Part shown: positions 51,098-62,990 of the stretch, piece by piece | How positions within the stretch are numbered: position 1 is the first letter of the stretch | Layout of the letters: the number at the start of each line of letters is the position of its first letter | Source of the DNA: Anarhynchus alexandrinus | Taxonomy: Eukaryota; Chordata; Aves; Charadriiformes; Charadriidae | Length of the DNA stretch: 64,000 nucleotides | Reading direction: 5' to 3' | NCBI GenBank assembly: GCA_008711295.1 | Contig: VUYV01000158.1 | Location: 586,471-650,470, forward strand | Made by a program: the position numbers and the translations under genes | The notes under the pieces: model-generated | Told to the model about the DNA's origin: nothing | Databases searched by the model: none | Seen by the model: the letters and a program-made list of their open reading frames with translations, nothing else

Positions 51098-52320
51098 CTG
51101 CTGAGACAGAATACAGTACACTCTCAAAGATTTCTCTCAGCTTATCCACTACAGAAAGATGATAGAATTACTTGGCTTTTGTAACACCTAACTTAGAAAA
51201 TTTTACTCTGTTTAAATACTGTTTTTAATCTGATCTGCTTATAAACCAAGACATTGATAAATGACTTGGGGTTTTGATGATATTCAGATACATATATAAT
51301 CTGATAATTTCCTCCAAGACAACAGTGGAGGTTCTTTTCTGTAAGTTCTTACATAAACATATAATAAACCCAAGCTTGACTCCGAAATATTTGCCTTATT
51401 TCTCCAGCACTTCTCATACATTGTAAGGGAGACGTGCCTGTGAGGCTGGAGCTCAGAATTACATGAGCAGGTAAGAGTTACTGCGAGAATATCTTCTATT
51501 TTATACACATTGCACATATTTGCTTTTGTTTTATTTTTAATAGCTAAGGATGCTATTCTCAGCAGCCCTCAACTCATCGTTGTTTGGTCAGTATCTGTCA
51601 CGGAAGCCTTGAAAAGGGATTTAAAAAGAAGGAAATCATGAAAAGCTTTAAAGTTAGCTGAGAGGCAAGGTCACATTCTGAGAAGCACAGATAAAAGCAG
51701 CCAAGCCAGGATCACCGGGAAAGGGAGGTCTTCACTATCACCTAAGATATATAAAATGAAAAAAAAAATAGCAACAGGTAGGTCCAAGAAGGGCTTTGAA
51801 GCTGAGGCCCCAGACGGTGTGTGAGAGCAAGGAGCAGAACACAGGCGAGGGAAGCGGAGAAGGACGAGTTTCAGAACAGGACCTGCCAGAGGGAAGCACG
51901 GGTGGGCAGAGGAGGGCAGCACCCCGGGGAGCAGGCGACAGAGCCGCTGCCCGCTTTGGCTTCATTCGGGTGGACCGCGTACACCATTTCAGGTTGCAGT
52001 GGAAGGACATATCAGCTCCCATACCAGCTCAATGCGAAGCAGTCCGTTGTTTCCCTACAAGGCAGACTCCTTGCCAAGCACAAGCTTAAACTGGCTTCCC
52101 CACACAGGACTTTTTAAATCGGTAGCATCTGACCAGTGGGTATTTTTTAAGGACGTCTTATTTCACTTTAGCTTAAGCATGTTATTTATGTTTAGCCAGT
52201 GCAAGCTAAACTGAAACAAGCGTTGTTGCAAGCATCTGTTTGCTAGTTAAAGTTTAACATTTTAAAATCATGCCTGCTAAAAATCATACTCCAAGTGCAC
52301 TGCCCTGCCTAGGTCTGACC
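51098..52320. other. Non-coding stretch upstream of the decayed exon
   Basis: 51.67-52.05 kb is moderately GC-rich with several overlapping open frames and no recognisable product. Confidence 0.5.
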
Positions 52321-52324
52321 TATC

Positions 52325-52755
52325 AGCACAGTCCTGGTCCAAAGGGAATATCGCTACTATGATACAGTACAACTAGAAAAAGGTCAGAAAAGAGTAACAA
52401 GGAAAACCAGAGGTATAGACTGGCTGCCAGAGATGGAACATTGAATATGCCAGGGCTCATCAGCTTGGAAAGGAGAGAGATTATAAGGAACATGACTGAC
52501 ATCTATAAAACCCCACAGCACAGTAGCTGACTATGGATCAGTTGCTCACTTGCTCTTCCAATAAGTATCACTTCAAGCTGGGAGAAGCCACGTTCAAAAT
52601 TAAAAAGGTGACTTCTCACGCAACAGCCGTTAGACCTGTGCAATTCACTGTTAGATGATGGGTCCAGGGCAAAACTGGACAAGTACGATGAGAAGAAATC
52701 CACTGTCTTACTAAACAGGCAGAAACCATATGCCATCAGCTGTAGATGGCTGGGA
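52325..52755 (+). mobile_element. Old CR1/L3-type LINE fragment
   Basis: CTAGAAAAAGGTCAGAAAAG, GAATATGCCAGGGCTCATCAG, TTGGAAAGGAGAGAGATTAT and AACATGACTGACATCTATAAA follow the order of an old CR1/L3 ORF2 C-terminus. Heavily diverged. Confidence 0.55.
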
Positions 52756-52788
52756 ATGGGAGAGTATTAGGAGGCATTCCCACATATC

Positions 52789-53238
52789 ATCATAGAATCA
52801 TAGAATGGTTTAGGTTGGAAGGGACCTTAAAGATCATCTAGTTCCAACACCCCCGCCATGGGCAGGGACACCTCCCACTTAACCAGGTTGCTCAAAGCCC
52901 CATCCAGCCTGGCCTTGAACACCTCCAGGGATGGAGCTTCCACAGCTTCTCTGGGCAACCTGTTTTAGTGCCTTACCACCCTCAGAGTGAAATATTTCTT
53001 CCTAATATCTATTCTAAATCTCCCCTCTTCCAGTTTGAAGCCATTACCCCTCATCCTATCACTACATGCCCTTGCAAACAGTCCCTCTCCAGCTTTCTTG
53101 CAGGCCCCCTTCAGATACTGGAAAGCTGCTATAAGGTCTGCCCAGAACCTTCTCTTCTCCAGGCTGAACAACCCCAACTCTCTCAGCCTGTCCTCATAGG
53201 AGAGGTGCTCCAGCCCTCGGATCATCTTTGTGGCCCTA
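52789..53238 (-). mobile_element. CR1 LINE, 5'-truncated copy
   Basis: Starts TCATCATAGAATCATAGAAT and GGTTTAGGTTGGAAGGGACC (reverse complement of the CR1 3' end). The minus frame 53225-52965 encodes [20 protein letters not shown] through YFTLRVVRH, the ORF2 C-terminus. Nearly open, so relatively young. Confidence 0.95.
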
Positions 53239-54800
53239 TGTCTAGCGTTACCTGCTGGTGGCTTCTCCTGGGGGCTGCAGGATGCCAGGCTTGGATATTA
53301 TAAAAGAACAGCCATCTTGTTCTGATACAAAAGTATTCTCTGCATTTCACTTGAAATGTAGTACTGTTTCCTTAAGAAGAGGAGTATAATAATTTCCAAA
53401 ATATTTCACAATTCAACTTTTATACACTCAGCATTTGGCTGTTGCTAAACAATTTGTGTTGAAAGATTTTTATTTTACTGCATTTTCAGTTTTGAAATAT
53501 GAAGGTGATGTAGCATCCTAATTGCAGACGCAGTTATACCCATACGAGTGCTAGAAGTGGTGTAATCTTTCCCTGTATTTCTGAAGTATTTAATTACTGC
53601 AGTGATAGATATATACAAGTCCTGACTAATGACAGCATTTAATATTTTTGGTTATATCAGATGTAAGATGGTGCATGATTCAGGATACAATTCATTTTAA
53701 GATTCTTTTTGTAAGTGGGTGGAATTTGTTGTTGGATGGTAGTTGTGCTACTGCCACCTGAACTTCTGCTTCCAACTCCTCTTTGCATATTTCCTGCATG
53801 AAACGTCTTAAAAATCACGAGGGCATCTTGCATCCTCATGAGGCTGTATAGCCTTGTTACCCAAAATGTACTGATGCAAAGGGAATGAGCACAGCACAGC
53901 AGACAAACCGTACAGCACATCATGCGTGGAATGTAGCTAACGTAAAGCCCAGTATCCCAGCTTGTCACAAGCACAAACACCTTGCAGAGGACCTAAAAGC
54001 AGCGTAGGCACGTAGGATACACTTCTTTCTAATACTCTCCCAGCGTCCAGTAGGCAGCCTAGCAGGTAAGAAGAGATCACAAAGTCCGTAATTATTATCT
54101 GAGAAATCCTGGCCCAGTGATACCTAGGAAGGCTTTCTAATCCTCTTCAGAGAGACCTGGATTTCATGCATTTTAGATAAACTCTCAATAATCTAAGTAG
54201 AGCTGAATAGTCCATCGTTCAGTGTTTTACGCAGATCTCTCAAACCTTGTGCACCATCATATAAAGTCTCTGCAATAGAGGCAAGGATAAAAACTAATTC
54301 TATAAGGCAGCATCCCATGGTCTGCTCAACATCGCACCTTCCCTTCTCTCTTACCACCCTCTGGTTCCACACACCCTCCAACTCTCACAACGGGTCAGCA
54401 GGTCTCCCAAATGAACCAGTCTCCTTCCCTCCACAACATTTTCCCAGGTTATATGTGATCCGGTGCCTGAAGCAGGATTCCACAGGAAAGAGGTCTGGGA
54501 GCAAAACACTGTGACACTTGTGTCACTGTACAGTATCACACATTGCTGCTTCCCAACGCTGTTCTCCGTCCCCACCCAAACCCTGCCTCCAGCGCTGCAC
54601 TCCGACCTTGCCCCTTCCAGGCCAACCTTCTCCCAGGCCCCTTTGCTCACCAGGTTTTGTTTTCATTTCAACTGCCTCTATCCACCCTGTCCCATTCTCT
54701 CCTCATTTTAAGCTCTCCCGTTACTTCTGCTCCAGTCACTATTCCAATATGCTTTACTCAGGCTTTGCGCTCCTCTTTCCCACTCCCAGTTTTGCCATAT
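53239..54800. other. Non-coding stretch
   Basis: A 107-codon minus frame at 53657-53980 (serine- and threonine-rich end, cysteine-rich start) is not recognisable. Otherwise nothing seen. Confidence 0.5.
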
Positions 54801-54804
54801 TTTT

Positions 54805-55207
54805 ATAGAATCATAGAATGGTTTAGGTTGGAAGGGACCTTCTAGTTCCAACCCCCCTGCCCTGGACAGGGACACCTCCCACTAGACCAGGTTGCTCAAA
54901 GCCCCATCCAGCCTGGCCTTGAACACCTCCAGGGATAGGGCATCCACAGCTTCTCTGGGCAACCTGTTCCAGTGCCTCACCACCCTCAGAGTGAAATATT
55001 TTTTCCTAATATCTAATCTAAATCTACCCTCTTCCAGTTTGAAGCCATTCCCCCTTGTCCTATCACTACACACCCTGATAGAGTCCCTCCCCAGCTGTCC
55101 GGTAGGTCCCCTTTAGGTACTGGAAGGCTGCTATAAGGTCTCCCCAGAGCCTTCTCTTCTCCAGGCTGCACAACCCCAACTCTCTCAGCCTTTTTTCACA
55201 GGACAGC
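54805..55207 (-). mobile_element. CR1 LINE, 5'-truncated copy
   Basis: Begins ATAGAATCATAGAATGGTTT and GGTTGGAAGGGACCTTCTAG, with a small deletion compared with the neighbouring copy. The minus frame includes [20 protein letters not shown] and a LEVFKARLD block. The other end decays at about 55207, before the gap. Confidence 0.94.
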
Positions 55208-55360
55208 ATTTTTATAGGTGGCTCCCCGCCTTTCCTGTCCCCCCCCCTCCCCCACCGGTATCGCTTGGCCAACACAACCCGTAAAGACCCTTTAGTGCCT
55301 CTCTCCCTGCTTGCAGCAGGGGGGAAGGCGCACATACGCCTTTTTTTTTTTTTTTTTTTT

Positions 55361-55945
55361 NNNNNNNNNNNNNNNNNNNNNNNNNNNNNNNNNNNNNNNN
55401 NNNNNNNNNNNNNNNNNNNNNNNNNNNNNNNNNNNNNNNNNNNNNNNNNNNNNNNNNNNNNNNNNNNNNNNNNNNNNNNNNNNNNNNNNNNNNNNNNNNN
55501 NNNNNNNNNNNNNNNNNNNNNNNNNNNNNNNNNNNNNNNNNNNNNNNNNNNNNNNNNNNNNNNNNNNNNNNNNNNNNNNNNNNNNNNNNNNNNNNNNNNN
55601 NNNNNNNNNNNNNNNNNNNNNNNNNNNNNNNNNNNNNNNNNNNNNNNNNNNNNNNNNNNNNNNNNNNNNNNNNNNNNNNNNNNNNNNNNNNNNNNNNNNN
55701 NNNNNNNNNNNNNNNNNNNNNNNNNNNNNNNNNNNNNNNNNNNNNNNNNNNNNNNNNNNNNNNNNNNNNNNNNNNNNNNNNNNNNNNNNNNNNNNNNNNN
55801 NNNNNNNNNNNNNNNNNNNNNNNNNNNNNNNNNNNNNNNNNNNNNNNNNNNNNNNNNNNNNNNNNNNNNNNNNNNNNNNNNNNNNNNNNNNNNNNNNNNN
55901 NNNNNNNNNNNNNNNNNNNNNNNNNNNNNNNNNNNNNNNNNNNNN
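55361..55945. other. Assembly gap (585 N)
   Basis: Unresolved sequence between a poly(T) tract (from about 55341) and a CpG island. It is the likely place of the missing TGS1 first exon or transcription start. Long frames across it are artefacts. Confidence 0.98.
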
Positions 55946-56330
55946 GGGGGGGCCTTGCCGGAGCGGGCCCGGCCCGGCGGGCAGCCGCCATCCCGCCGGT
56001 CGGGGCCCGCTCACCTCCCGGGGAGGACGGGCCGCGCTGTCCCCGGCGGGGGCAGGGGCTGTGCGGGGCCGGGGCTCTGCCGCCGTCCCCTCCTCCCTTC
56101 CCCGGACGGGCGCGGGGGGACCTGGAGGCTCCCCGGGGCTGCGGGGGAGCGAGTTTGNAGGGGGGAGGGGATGCTGCTGAGGGGCTGTCTGTGGCAGGCG
56201 GTGGTTTGGGAGATGAGCTGTTGGTGTTAAACGCAATCGGCCTTCAGCTGAGGTGTCCGCAGCGTTGGGGGGTGGCCGAAATATTTGCAGTTTTGGGACT
56301 GAGGATACTAAATTCCAGCCGTAAGCAGAA
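55946..56330. promoter_or_regulatory. CpG island, probable TGS1 promoter and possibly divergent
   Basis: Extremely GC- and CpG-rich, adjacent to the gap and directly upstream of TGS1 exon 2. On the minus strand a consensus donor (GGGAG then GTGAGC, cut after 56015) would end a non-coding first exon pointing towards the TMEM68-family loci, consistent with a two-way promoter. One unresolved base lies at 56158. No TATA box is apparent, as is usual for such promoters. Confidence 0.65.
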
Positions 56331-56466
56331 TGTTTTGTGGGCCGGAAATTTAATTCCCGGGTATTCTGTGGAGCAGCAGCATTTTCTCAACACTCCTCGT
56401 GTAGACTGTTCACGCCAGGCTCTGAAGTGCCCCCTTTTTCGTATTTTTCTTCGCCTCGTGTATTTA

Positions 56467-56665
56467 GAATCACAGAGCAGCCCAGAAGGTCCCCGGAAGG
56501 GACCTGGAAAGGTCATCAGGGCCAGCGTTTGGTGGGAAAGGGAGCATAGATGAGGTTATCTAGCACCCTGTTCATCGCATCGGGAAACCGCCAGCGATGG
56601 GGGACTCTGCTGCATCCCCCAGGGAGGTTGTTCCACTGAATGATTATTTTTACTGTAAAAAAAAA
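56467..56665 (-). mobile_element. Degraded CR1 3' region
   Basis: TAGAATCACAGAGCAGCCCAG, then AGGGACCTGGAAAGGTCATC, GATGGGGGACTCTGCTGC and GAGGTTGTTCCACTGAATG, the reverse complement of an older CR1 3' UTR and ORF2 end. It sits just upstream of TGS1 exon 2. Confidence 0.75.
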
Positions 56666-56723
56666 AAATTAAAATCATTTTAATGATGACCTTCTGCATC
56701 AATGTCACTCTTCATTTTTACAG

Positions 56724-56788
56724 AGATCGAAAATTATATAAACTGGGATTAAAAGGATTTTATGTCAAAGATGACAATGACAGTACAG
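56724..56788 (+). CDS. TGS1: TGS1 exon 2
   Basis: The acceptor is TTCATTTTTACAG and the donor GTAAGG. One base completes the codon begun in exon 1, then 21 codons DRKLYKLGLKGFYVKDDNDS and T, ending phase 1. The RKLY-LGLKG pattern is characteristic of TGS1 near residues 35-50. Confidence 0.88.
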
Positions 56789-58611
56789 GTAAGGTAATAA
56801 AATGTACTGTGCAATATGATGTGCTGTTAAAGGGAGTTATGTGTGGTTATTTAAGGTCCAGTAGGACTGTATAACTGCTAACCCGTAGTTTTGTTCTTAT
56901 TTCTGGCTTGGTTTTCAGTACTTTTGTTATGGGGATGGATGTGGATAATAACTTAGCACTTGCATAACTTTCAAGTTCCTATAATCTTGATGTGGAAGTT
57001 TGTGTCAAACCAGGTGCGATGCTTATTCCTGTTTGCACAGACTTAGCAGCTCACACAATCTCTACCTGGTGCACAGAGCAGATTAACTCACAAGTGCCTG
57101 ACCTGCTTTCAAATCATAATTTCAACTTCCCTAGCTCAAAATTAATTATATAATGGAGGGTCTGCAAATCCTAGATGTTTGCCTGTCCTGCTGCCTCTAC
57201 CCCGGCCTAGGACATTAGCTGGTGCTGATTAATCTGCTGGGCCAGAAGTAGAGAAGAAGCACTAGCCCTGATGGGGGAAATTATGATTTGCATGTACATG
57301 AGGAATCATATGCCGAGGACTAGAGGCGTAAGTCTCTCCCTGCTTGCTTGTATTTTAGGAATAATCATGGTGCATGCTCTGCCAGATCCAACACCAGTCC
57401 CTCGCTCCATCCTCCTGAATTCCCCACACATGCCTATCTGAATATAATTGCTTTGCTCTCTGATTTTTACATTGCTGTCTTGATAGCCACAGCATCAAAT
57501 AATAGCTTGATTTGAAAGGAAGGATTCTGAACAGAAAGGAATGTCCATAGAAGCTGAGAATGAATACCACAGGTTAGATGGAGGCAATGGGAGTGGAGTG
57601 AAGGAGAATGTAAACTATGTTTTTGTGCTGAACTGTGGCGTGACTAATCAGTTAAAAACAGAAGAGTCTTGCGCTGTGTGATAATTTTGCAGTAAATATA
57701 CCCTGACAAAAAAAATCTGAAATTTTTCAGTTTTATCACCTGTGTCAAGAGCTTTTGTATTTCATAAGTTTCATCAATATACAGTTCCTACTTTCTGAGT
57801 GGTACTTGTCATTTTATATACATATGATGTTACTTAAAAATCTGGTAGATGTGCAAGCAGTGTCTTGATAGTTGATCAGTTATTTCTGAGATAATTATGT
57901 TCTCTAGTTCACACATTACACTTTTGTAAAATCGTATTATCTTTCTTAGTGTGCTTTTTGAAAGATTTGAAACAAAACCAGCAGTTTCTTGTATTTTCAG
58001 CTTGCTCGGATACATGCCAAAAGAACTGCTGTAAAGCATTTTCTTTTCCTAATACTAATTTTTTTGTTGTTTGCTGGGCATTACTGTATTTTGCTCTGCA
58101 AGTTATTTAGTTGACTGACTGTGGTGGTTTGACCCCAAGCACCCACACCCTCTACCCCAGTTTTTATTGCTAAGCATCACATTATATGGTTTTGACTACC
58201 CCTTCAGACAGTTTGGGTTAGCAGTCCCAGCTGTGTCCCCTCCCAGTCTCTTGCCCACCCCAGCCTACTCGCTGGGGAAAAGAGAAAGTTATGATGCTGT
58301 GCAAATACTGCCCAGGGATAACACACGAGGTTTTGGCTATCTACATTGTTTTAGTCACAGATCCAAACACAGTGCCACTCGGGCTGCTATGAGGAAAGTT
58401 AACTCCATCCCAGCCAGACCCAGTGCAATGTTTTGGCTGGCAAAGTTAGATTTTGATTCCTACTGATAGTTATACAGAAAATAAGATGCTTATGATGAAA
58501 ATTTTGAATGGGAGAGGAAACTTAAGAGGCAGTTCTGAATTTTTGTGGGCCATGCTGTTGTATTGAGGTATCAGAACCAAATTATATTCACTTAATATAA
58601 TTTGTTCATAG
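56789..58611. other. TGS1 intron 2
   Basis: AT-rich intron of about 1.8 kb containing the LTR at 58121-58427. No other structure is recognised. Confidence 0.75.
58121..58427 (-). mobile_element. Solo LTR of an avian endogenous retrovirus
   Basis: Left end TGTGGTGGTTTGACCCC; then GTGTCCCCTCCCAGTCTC, TTGCCCACCCCAGCCTACTC, GATGCTGTGCAAATACTGCC and TTAACTCCATCCCAGCCAG, ending near CAGTGCA. Both ends give TG...CA. The order and phrases match a common bird LTR read backwards. No internal retroviral sequence or clear target duplication is seen, so it is a solo LTR inside TGS1 intron 2, antisense to the gene. Confidence 0.72.
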
Positions 58612-58784
58612 GGGAGGAACAAGCATCCGAGGAGGAGAACCGTTGTCCCAATGCGACATTAAAGGTGGATATTAATCATGCTCTTGACCTGGAAGAAGTT
58701 GAACTAGACTCGGAGGCCGAGCTTATGAAGAGTATGGGATTGCCTCTTCGGTTTGGTGGGCAGTCAGCCCACAGGGACTTTGTG
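58612..58784 (+). CDS. TGS1: TGS1 exon 3
   Basis: The acceptor is TTTGTTCATAG and the donor GTAAAT after GACTTTGTG. Two bases plus 57 codons, ending phase 0. It encodes the acidic block with LDLEEVELDSEAELMKSMGL PL (a TGS1 hallmark) and FGGQSAHRDFV. The donor is weaker than consensus, but phase fits exon 4. Confidence 0.9.
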
Positions 58785-60679
58785 GTAAATCTTTATTTGC
58801 TTTATTTGTTTGTTTACCTTGTGTTTCCAGACCTAGGTGCATGTCTGCTCCTTGGTTGTTTTTAAGACTGCGGTTCATGGAAATGTGTCTGAGCTGGCTT
58901 TAGGCTGCTTGCCTCATGTACTTGTAACAACAACACTGTGCTCTGTGCAGTTTGTAAAATCCACCTGCCAATTTGACTAAACAGGTACAGGCTGTGCTTT
59001 TTCCTTCCATATCTATATTGCTCTTGTTACAAGAGAGAGCTAGTTTAAAACAGCCATGGTAATGTTGATGCTCTGCTTCAGAACAGCTAGTACACTCCAA
59101 ACTGAGCGCCTGTATTCACACTGTCTGCCTTAACCATTTGGCTTTAGATGCTAATATAAAAAGCTAATTCCTTACATCCCCCTTGCAGCTGCTAGAGCCA
59201 GGCTCTTCCAAAGGGCAGGAGTGAGGCTTGGATGCTCCATTTCCCATAGAGAGTGGTTGGGCTTTAGATGAAGGCTAAAGTTGCGTACAGATGAGAAAAA
59301 GGCAGTGGGATAGCCACATTGTCCACTTTGTAGCATGCAGACCTCCCTGGCAGTGAGAGAGTACTTTTGTGCAGAGCACTCTGTGGTTCTGACCTGATTA
59401 ATTTGTAAATAAATAGGAGAAAGTTGTACATGGTTTTAATTGATGGCATGTAAATAGACCTGACAGGCATCCAACTTCAAGGATAAGGTATACACGATTT
59501 GTGTTGCTAGCAATACTGCAAATAAGTTCAATGAGAAAATAATGTATGTTTTTACTTCTTTATAGTCCACCTTATGCATTTGTTAATGCAGTAGAACTAT
59601 GGATTGCAGCTGATGGGACATTTGGAGTAATACCTGTACATTTGCAGTCTTTTGCCCACGTGTGTTGTAGTCCCTCATCACCGTCGCCTTTTTACCTGCC
59701 AAACTTAGTTTGGCAATTTATGAAAAAATTGGTCAGATTTGAACAATGTGTTTTTCTTGGATGTTTTTATCTTGTATATATCTGTAAGCACAGGAAGCCC
59801 CACTGAAACAAGTGGAGTTGTATTTGATGAAACCAAAAAGTTACCTTAGTGTTTCCTTTTGGTAACAGGTTTCTGTCTTCTGCTCCACTAGACAACTGTA
59901 GTAGTCCGAGTTTGTTGTAACAAGTGGAATGGTTGTATTGCACAAATGATGGGCCCGCTTGTTTGGAGAGAGGGCCGTTTGCTTGTGTTTGTGTTAGCCA
60001 GCGTGGGATGGGAAGAATATTACACCCCTCTTTTGGGTCAGTGTCTTCAGACACACAGAGATTCGGCTGCAGGATTTACAGAGTTTGAGTGTAAAGCGAT
60101 GCCTTTTTGTTTAAAGCATCCAACGATGGCAAGGATTTAACAATCTATTAGGCTGAGCATTATATGTTCGCTACCCTAATAAGACATCTGAACAGTGTTT
60201 GCCAGCCAGGCAGATACCAGGTGACAGTAAGGGTCAGCCTCCACGGCCCCCTGAAACAGGACCTTGATGTTACTAAGATACTGTTTTACTGTTGAGCTCA
60301 GCCCAGCGACCCCTCAATTCCTGATCAGTCTCCCTTTAGGATTTTATGGTGTTTCATGTTGGTGTATTTCCTTCTGAATCCTTGAGCTACTAATGACTTC
60401 CCTCTCAGCAGCCCCACTTCCATCTGTAATTCTGCCTTTTTGTGTATGTGTCTTTCTCTGTAGACTTTCTCACAACTTCCTCAGAAATGTCAGTCAGGGT
60501 TATGCAGCGGGGCCCTATCAGACCCATAGACCCTATAACCTTTTGTGGGGAGAAAGCTAACAGCAGGGTTACAGTGAGAGAGGGCTTACAACGGAAACAG
60601 AAATGTGCTTGGAGAGAGGACAAGAAAAGACTGCATATATGTTGTGGACTTCTAAGTATGTTTTTCCATTACATTTTAG
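58785..60679. other. TGS1 intron 3
   Basis: About 1.9 kb, AT-rich, with no clear repeats. Small open frames at 59.5-59.8 kb and 60.4-60.7 kb are not recognisable. Confidence 0.75.
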
Positions 60680-61532
60680 GCAACAGAAAGTTATAGAAAG
60701 AGAAGTAACATGAAGATTATGAAAAAGAAAAAGAAGAAGCAAAAAGAGTTGCAGCAAAAACATGAGGATAAAATGGGGCAGGAATGCCAGGATCGAGCTT
60801 GTGGTGGTCATATCCAGTCCATTTCTGGTGAGCTGTCCATAGCTACAGAGCAATGTGAGAAGAGCAGCAAACCCCAGGCTGTAAGTGAAGGGAACTGTGA
60901 AAGTTCAGAAAGTCTTGCAAATGAGGCATTACCCAGCGAACTTAAAGAAAAATGGGAGAAGTACTGGAGTGAGTACGGAGAGGGCCTTCTTTGGCAAAGT
61001 TGGCTCGAGAAGCATCAAGAGGTTTCATTGTCCGAGGCCACCACAGCTTCTGAGCCTTGGAATAGTCCAGACACTAGGGAAGAGTGGGAGCAGCATTATA
61101 GCGAACTGTACTGGTATTACTGGGAGCAGTTTCAGTACTGGACAAGTCAAGGATGGACTACTGAGAGCTCACACGGTGACAACGTGGAAGCTAATGGGGT
61201 TACCCAGGAGACGGGTTTTTCGGGAAAAATGGACTTGGTTCGCCCAGAGGCTGAATGCAGTGAAGTGCTGAGCTTGGAGCTGTCTCCCTCTGTCACCAGA
61301 AGTGAGGAAACACTCCCTTCAGGTGCTGAGCCCCACAGTGAAATAATCTCTGGGATTTGTAATTTAAATCTGAATTTGGAGGAAGTGGAGCAGAGCGGTG
61401 CAGCTCTAACGGTAGCCTACCAAGGTCCTCAAGAGCATAGTTCATCTGACAGTGAAAGCCAGAAGGAGCCCTGTGATGGAGGAAACAGGAAAAGGAGTGC
61501 ATCTTGTGAAAATAAAAGTATTAACCAGTCAG
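60680..61532 (+). CDS. TGS1: TGS1 exon 4 (large N-terminal exon)
   Basis: The acceptor is TTACATTTTAG and the donor is TCAG followed by GTAATA. It holds 284 codons plus one base, phase 1 at the end. The exon starts ATESYRKRSN, then a lysine-rich run (MKKKKKKQKE), a variable acidic/serine linker, KWEKYWSEYGEGLLWQSW at 60950-61006 and EEWEQHYSELYWYYWEQFQY at 61080-61141. Both W/Y-rich blocks are typical of vertebrate TGS1. A low-conservation serine/glutamate-rich tail follows. Translation from the first in-frame ATG (60710) without the exon start would miss ten residues. Confidence 0.93.
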
Positions 61533-62990
61533 GTAATATAAAATCAGCTAAAATTGATTCTACCAGAATTTCTCTAGGTGGTTACGTATAAGAAACAAGG
61601 GTATGTCTGTATTACGCCATTTTAAAAAAGTTGATCAAGTATTTTGTGGAATGATTGCATACTTGATTCCTTTTTCTTCTTTTTGCTTGTCTGGACAATT
61701 TCTCTTCTCTCTAACCTGTATGTTGAATGTGTTCTTCAGCCAGAAGTGATTTTAGTAGAACATGTAATTCATAAATCTTCAAATGTACTACAGAAGGTGG
61801 TGGGAGAGTACTGTTAGTGCTTATTTGTTTATTTGTCTTACTATTGGTATTGCAGCTGTGTCATTCAGCTGATGTGTCTTTTCTCACTGATTGTCTAAAA
61901 TGAATGAAAACTCAGGTTGATGTTCTCGTGAATCTGACAAGTTTTAGGAACAGCTTTTTGAGGAAAAAAAAATAATCTGTAATTCTGGGGTTAGTGTTTT
62001 GGTTTTTTTGCCTTCTGTCTAAAAATCCCATACTTGAAAATAAACTCTTGTTTTGTTGTACTGTGTTACTGTGGACCAGATGTCTTCCAGAGGTCCTTTC
62101 CAGCATTAAGTTATCAATTAGTCAGTGAGCTGTAGTCATCTTTACAACCCCAAATTCATACGTTCCGAGCTAGTGCTAACAAGTGAAAGTGCCAGGTAAT
62201 GTAGTGGTATGGTGAAAGCCAGTGGCTGTGCCTTATACTTCTGGCAGAGCTTCTGTGAGGGAGGTACAAGACTGGGCTGGAGATGTTTTTGCCAGCTAGT
62301 TCAGTGTGCAGAGAAAGGAGAGCACCATCTCGTTTGCCTGCCAGTTCTTCCTGCCAGTGTTCGCTGCAAGCAGCTGTGTAACGTCTTTGCTGACTGTTGT
62401 ATGGTTTCTCCTGCTGAAAAGGAGGGACGAAGCACGTGAGTTAAGCGTCAGCAGCTTGGGGCTTCAGTTTGGTGGGAAACCTTTGAATCCGCTGCTAGTG
62501 ACTTCCTACGGAAGGAAGAAACAGGTGTGGTCCCATCTTGATCCTACAGTATAGTTGGACTGGGAGAGGTGAAAGGAAAATCTCCTTTCCAAGAAGAAAT
62601 GAGGAGTGTTGGAATCCTCTCTTATTAAATGTATGTGAATATCTTTGCATAGCTAGTGAAATAGAAACAAAATTTATGCACAAGGAAGAAACTGTTTTGA
62701 GTTTGTATGTTGTAGGCATTTTGTTTTTCGTGGAGAGCTGAGATAATTTGGAGTTGGTCCTGCTTAAGATTATTAACTCTACAATGTAGCTAATACTGGA
62801 AGCTCATATTGGTATGTTGTCCCTCAAACAAAGACAGGTAAAGCTGTGTGTGTTTGGCACTTGCATCTTATTTATCAGATTCAGGTATGTCCAACAACCT
62901 AATTGTAGCTGCTGGCATACTTTGGGGACAGAAAGATAAGGAATTTATTTATGCAGAATGAAAATATGGTCTCATGTATTTTTTTTTTAG
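61533..62990. other. TGS1 intron 4
   Basis: About 1.5 kb. Reading past the exon 4 donor stays open for about 19 codons to a stop ending at 61591, and an AATAAA occurs at 62039-62044 followed by TGTTGTACTGTGTTACTGTG. Otherwise unremarkable. Confidence 0.75.

Noticed and set aside
55212..56236. Very long open frames across 55.3-56.2 kb on both strands
   Set aside because: They consist mostly of unresolved bases in the assembly gap.
60885..61271. 128-codon frame inside TGS1 exon 4
   Set aside because: Out-of-phase shadow of the TGS1 coding frame.
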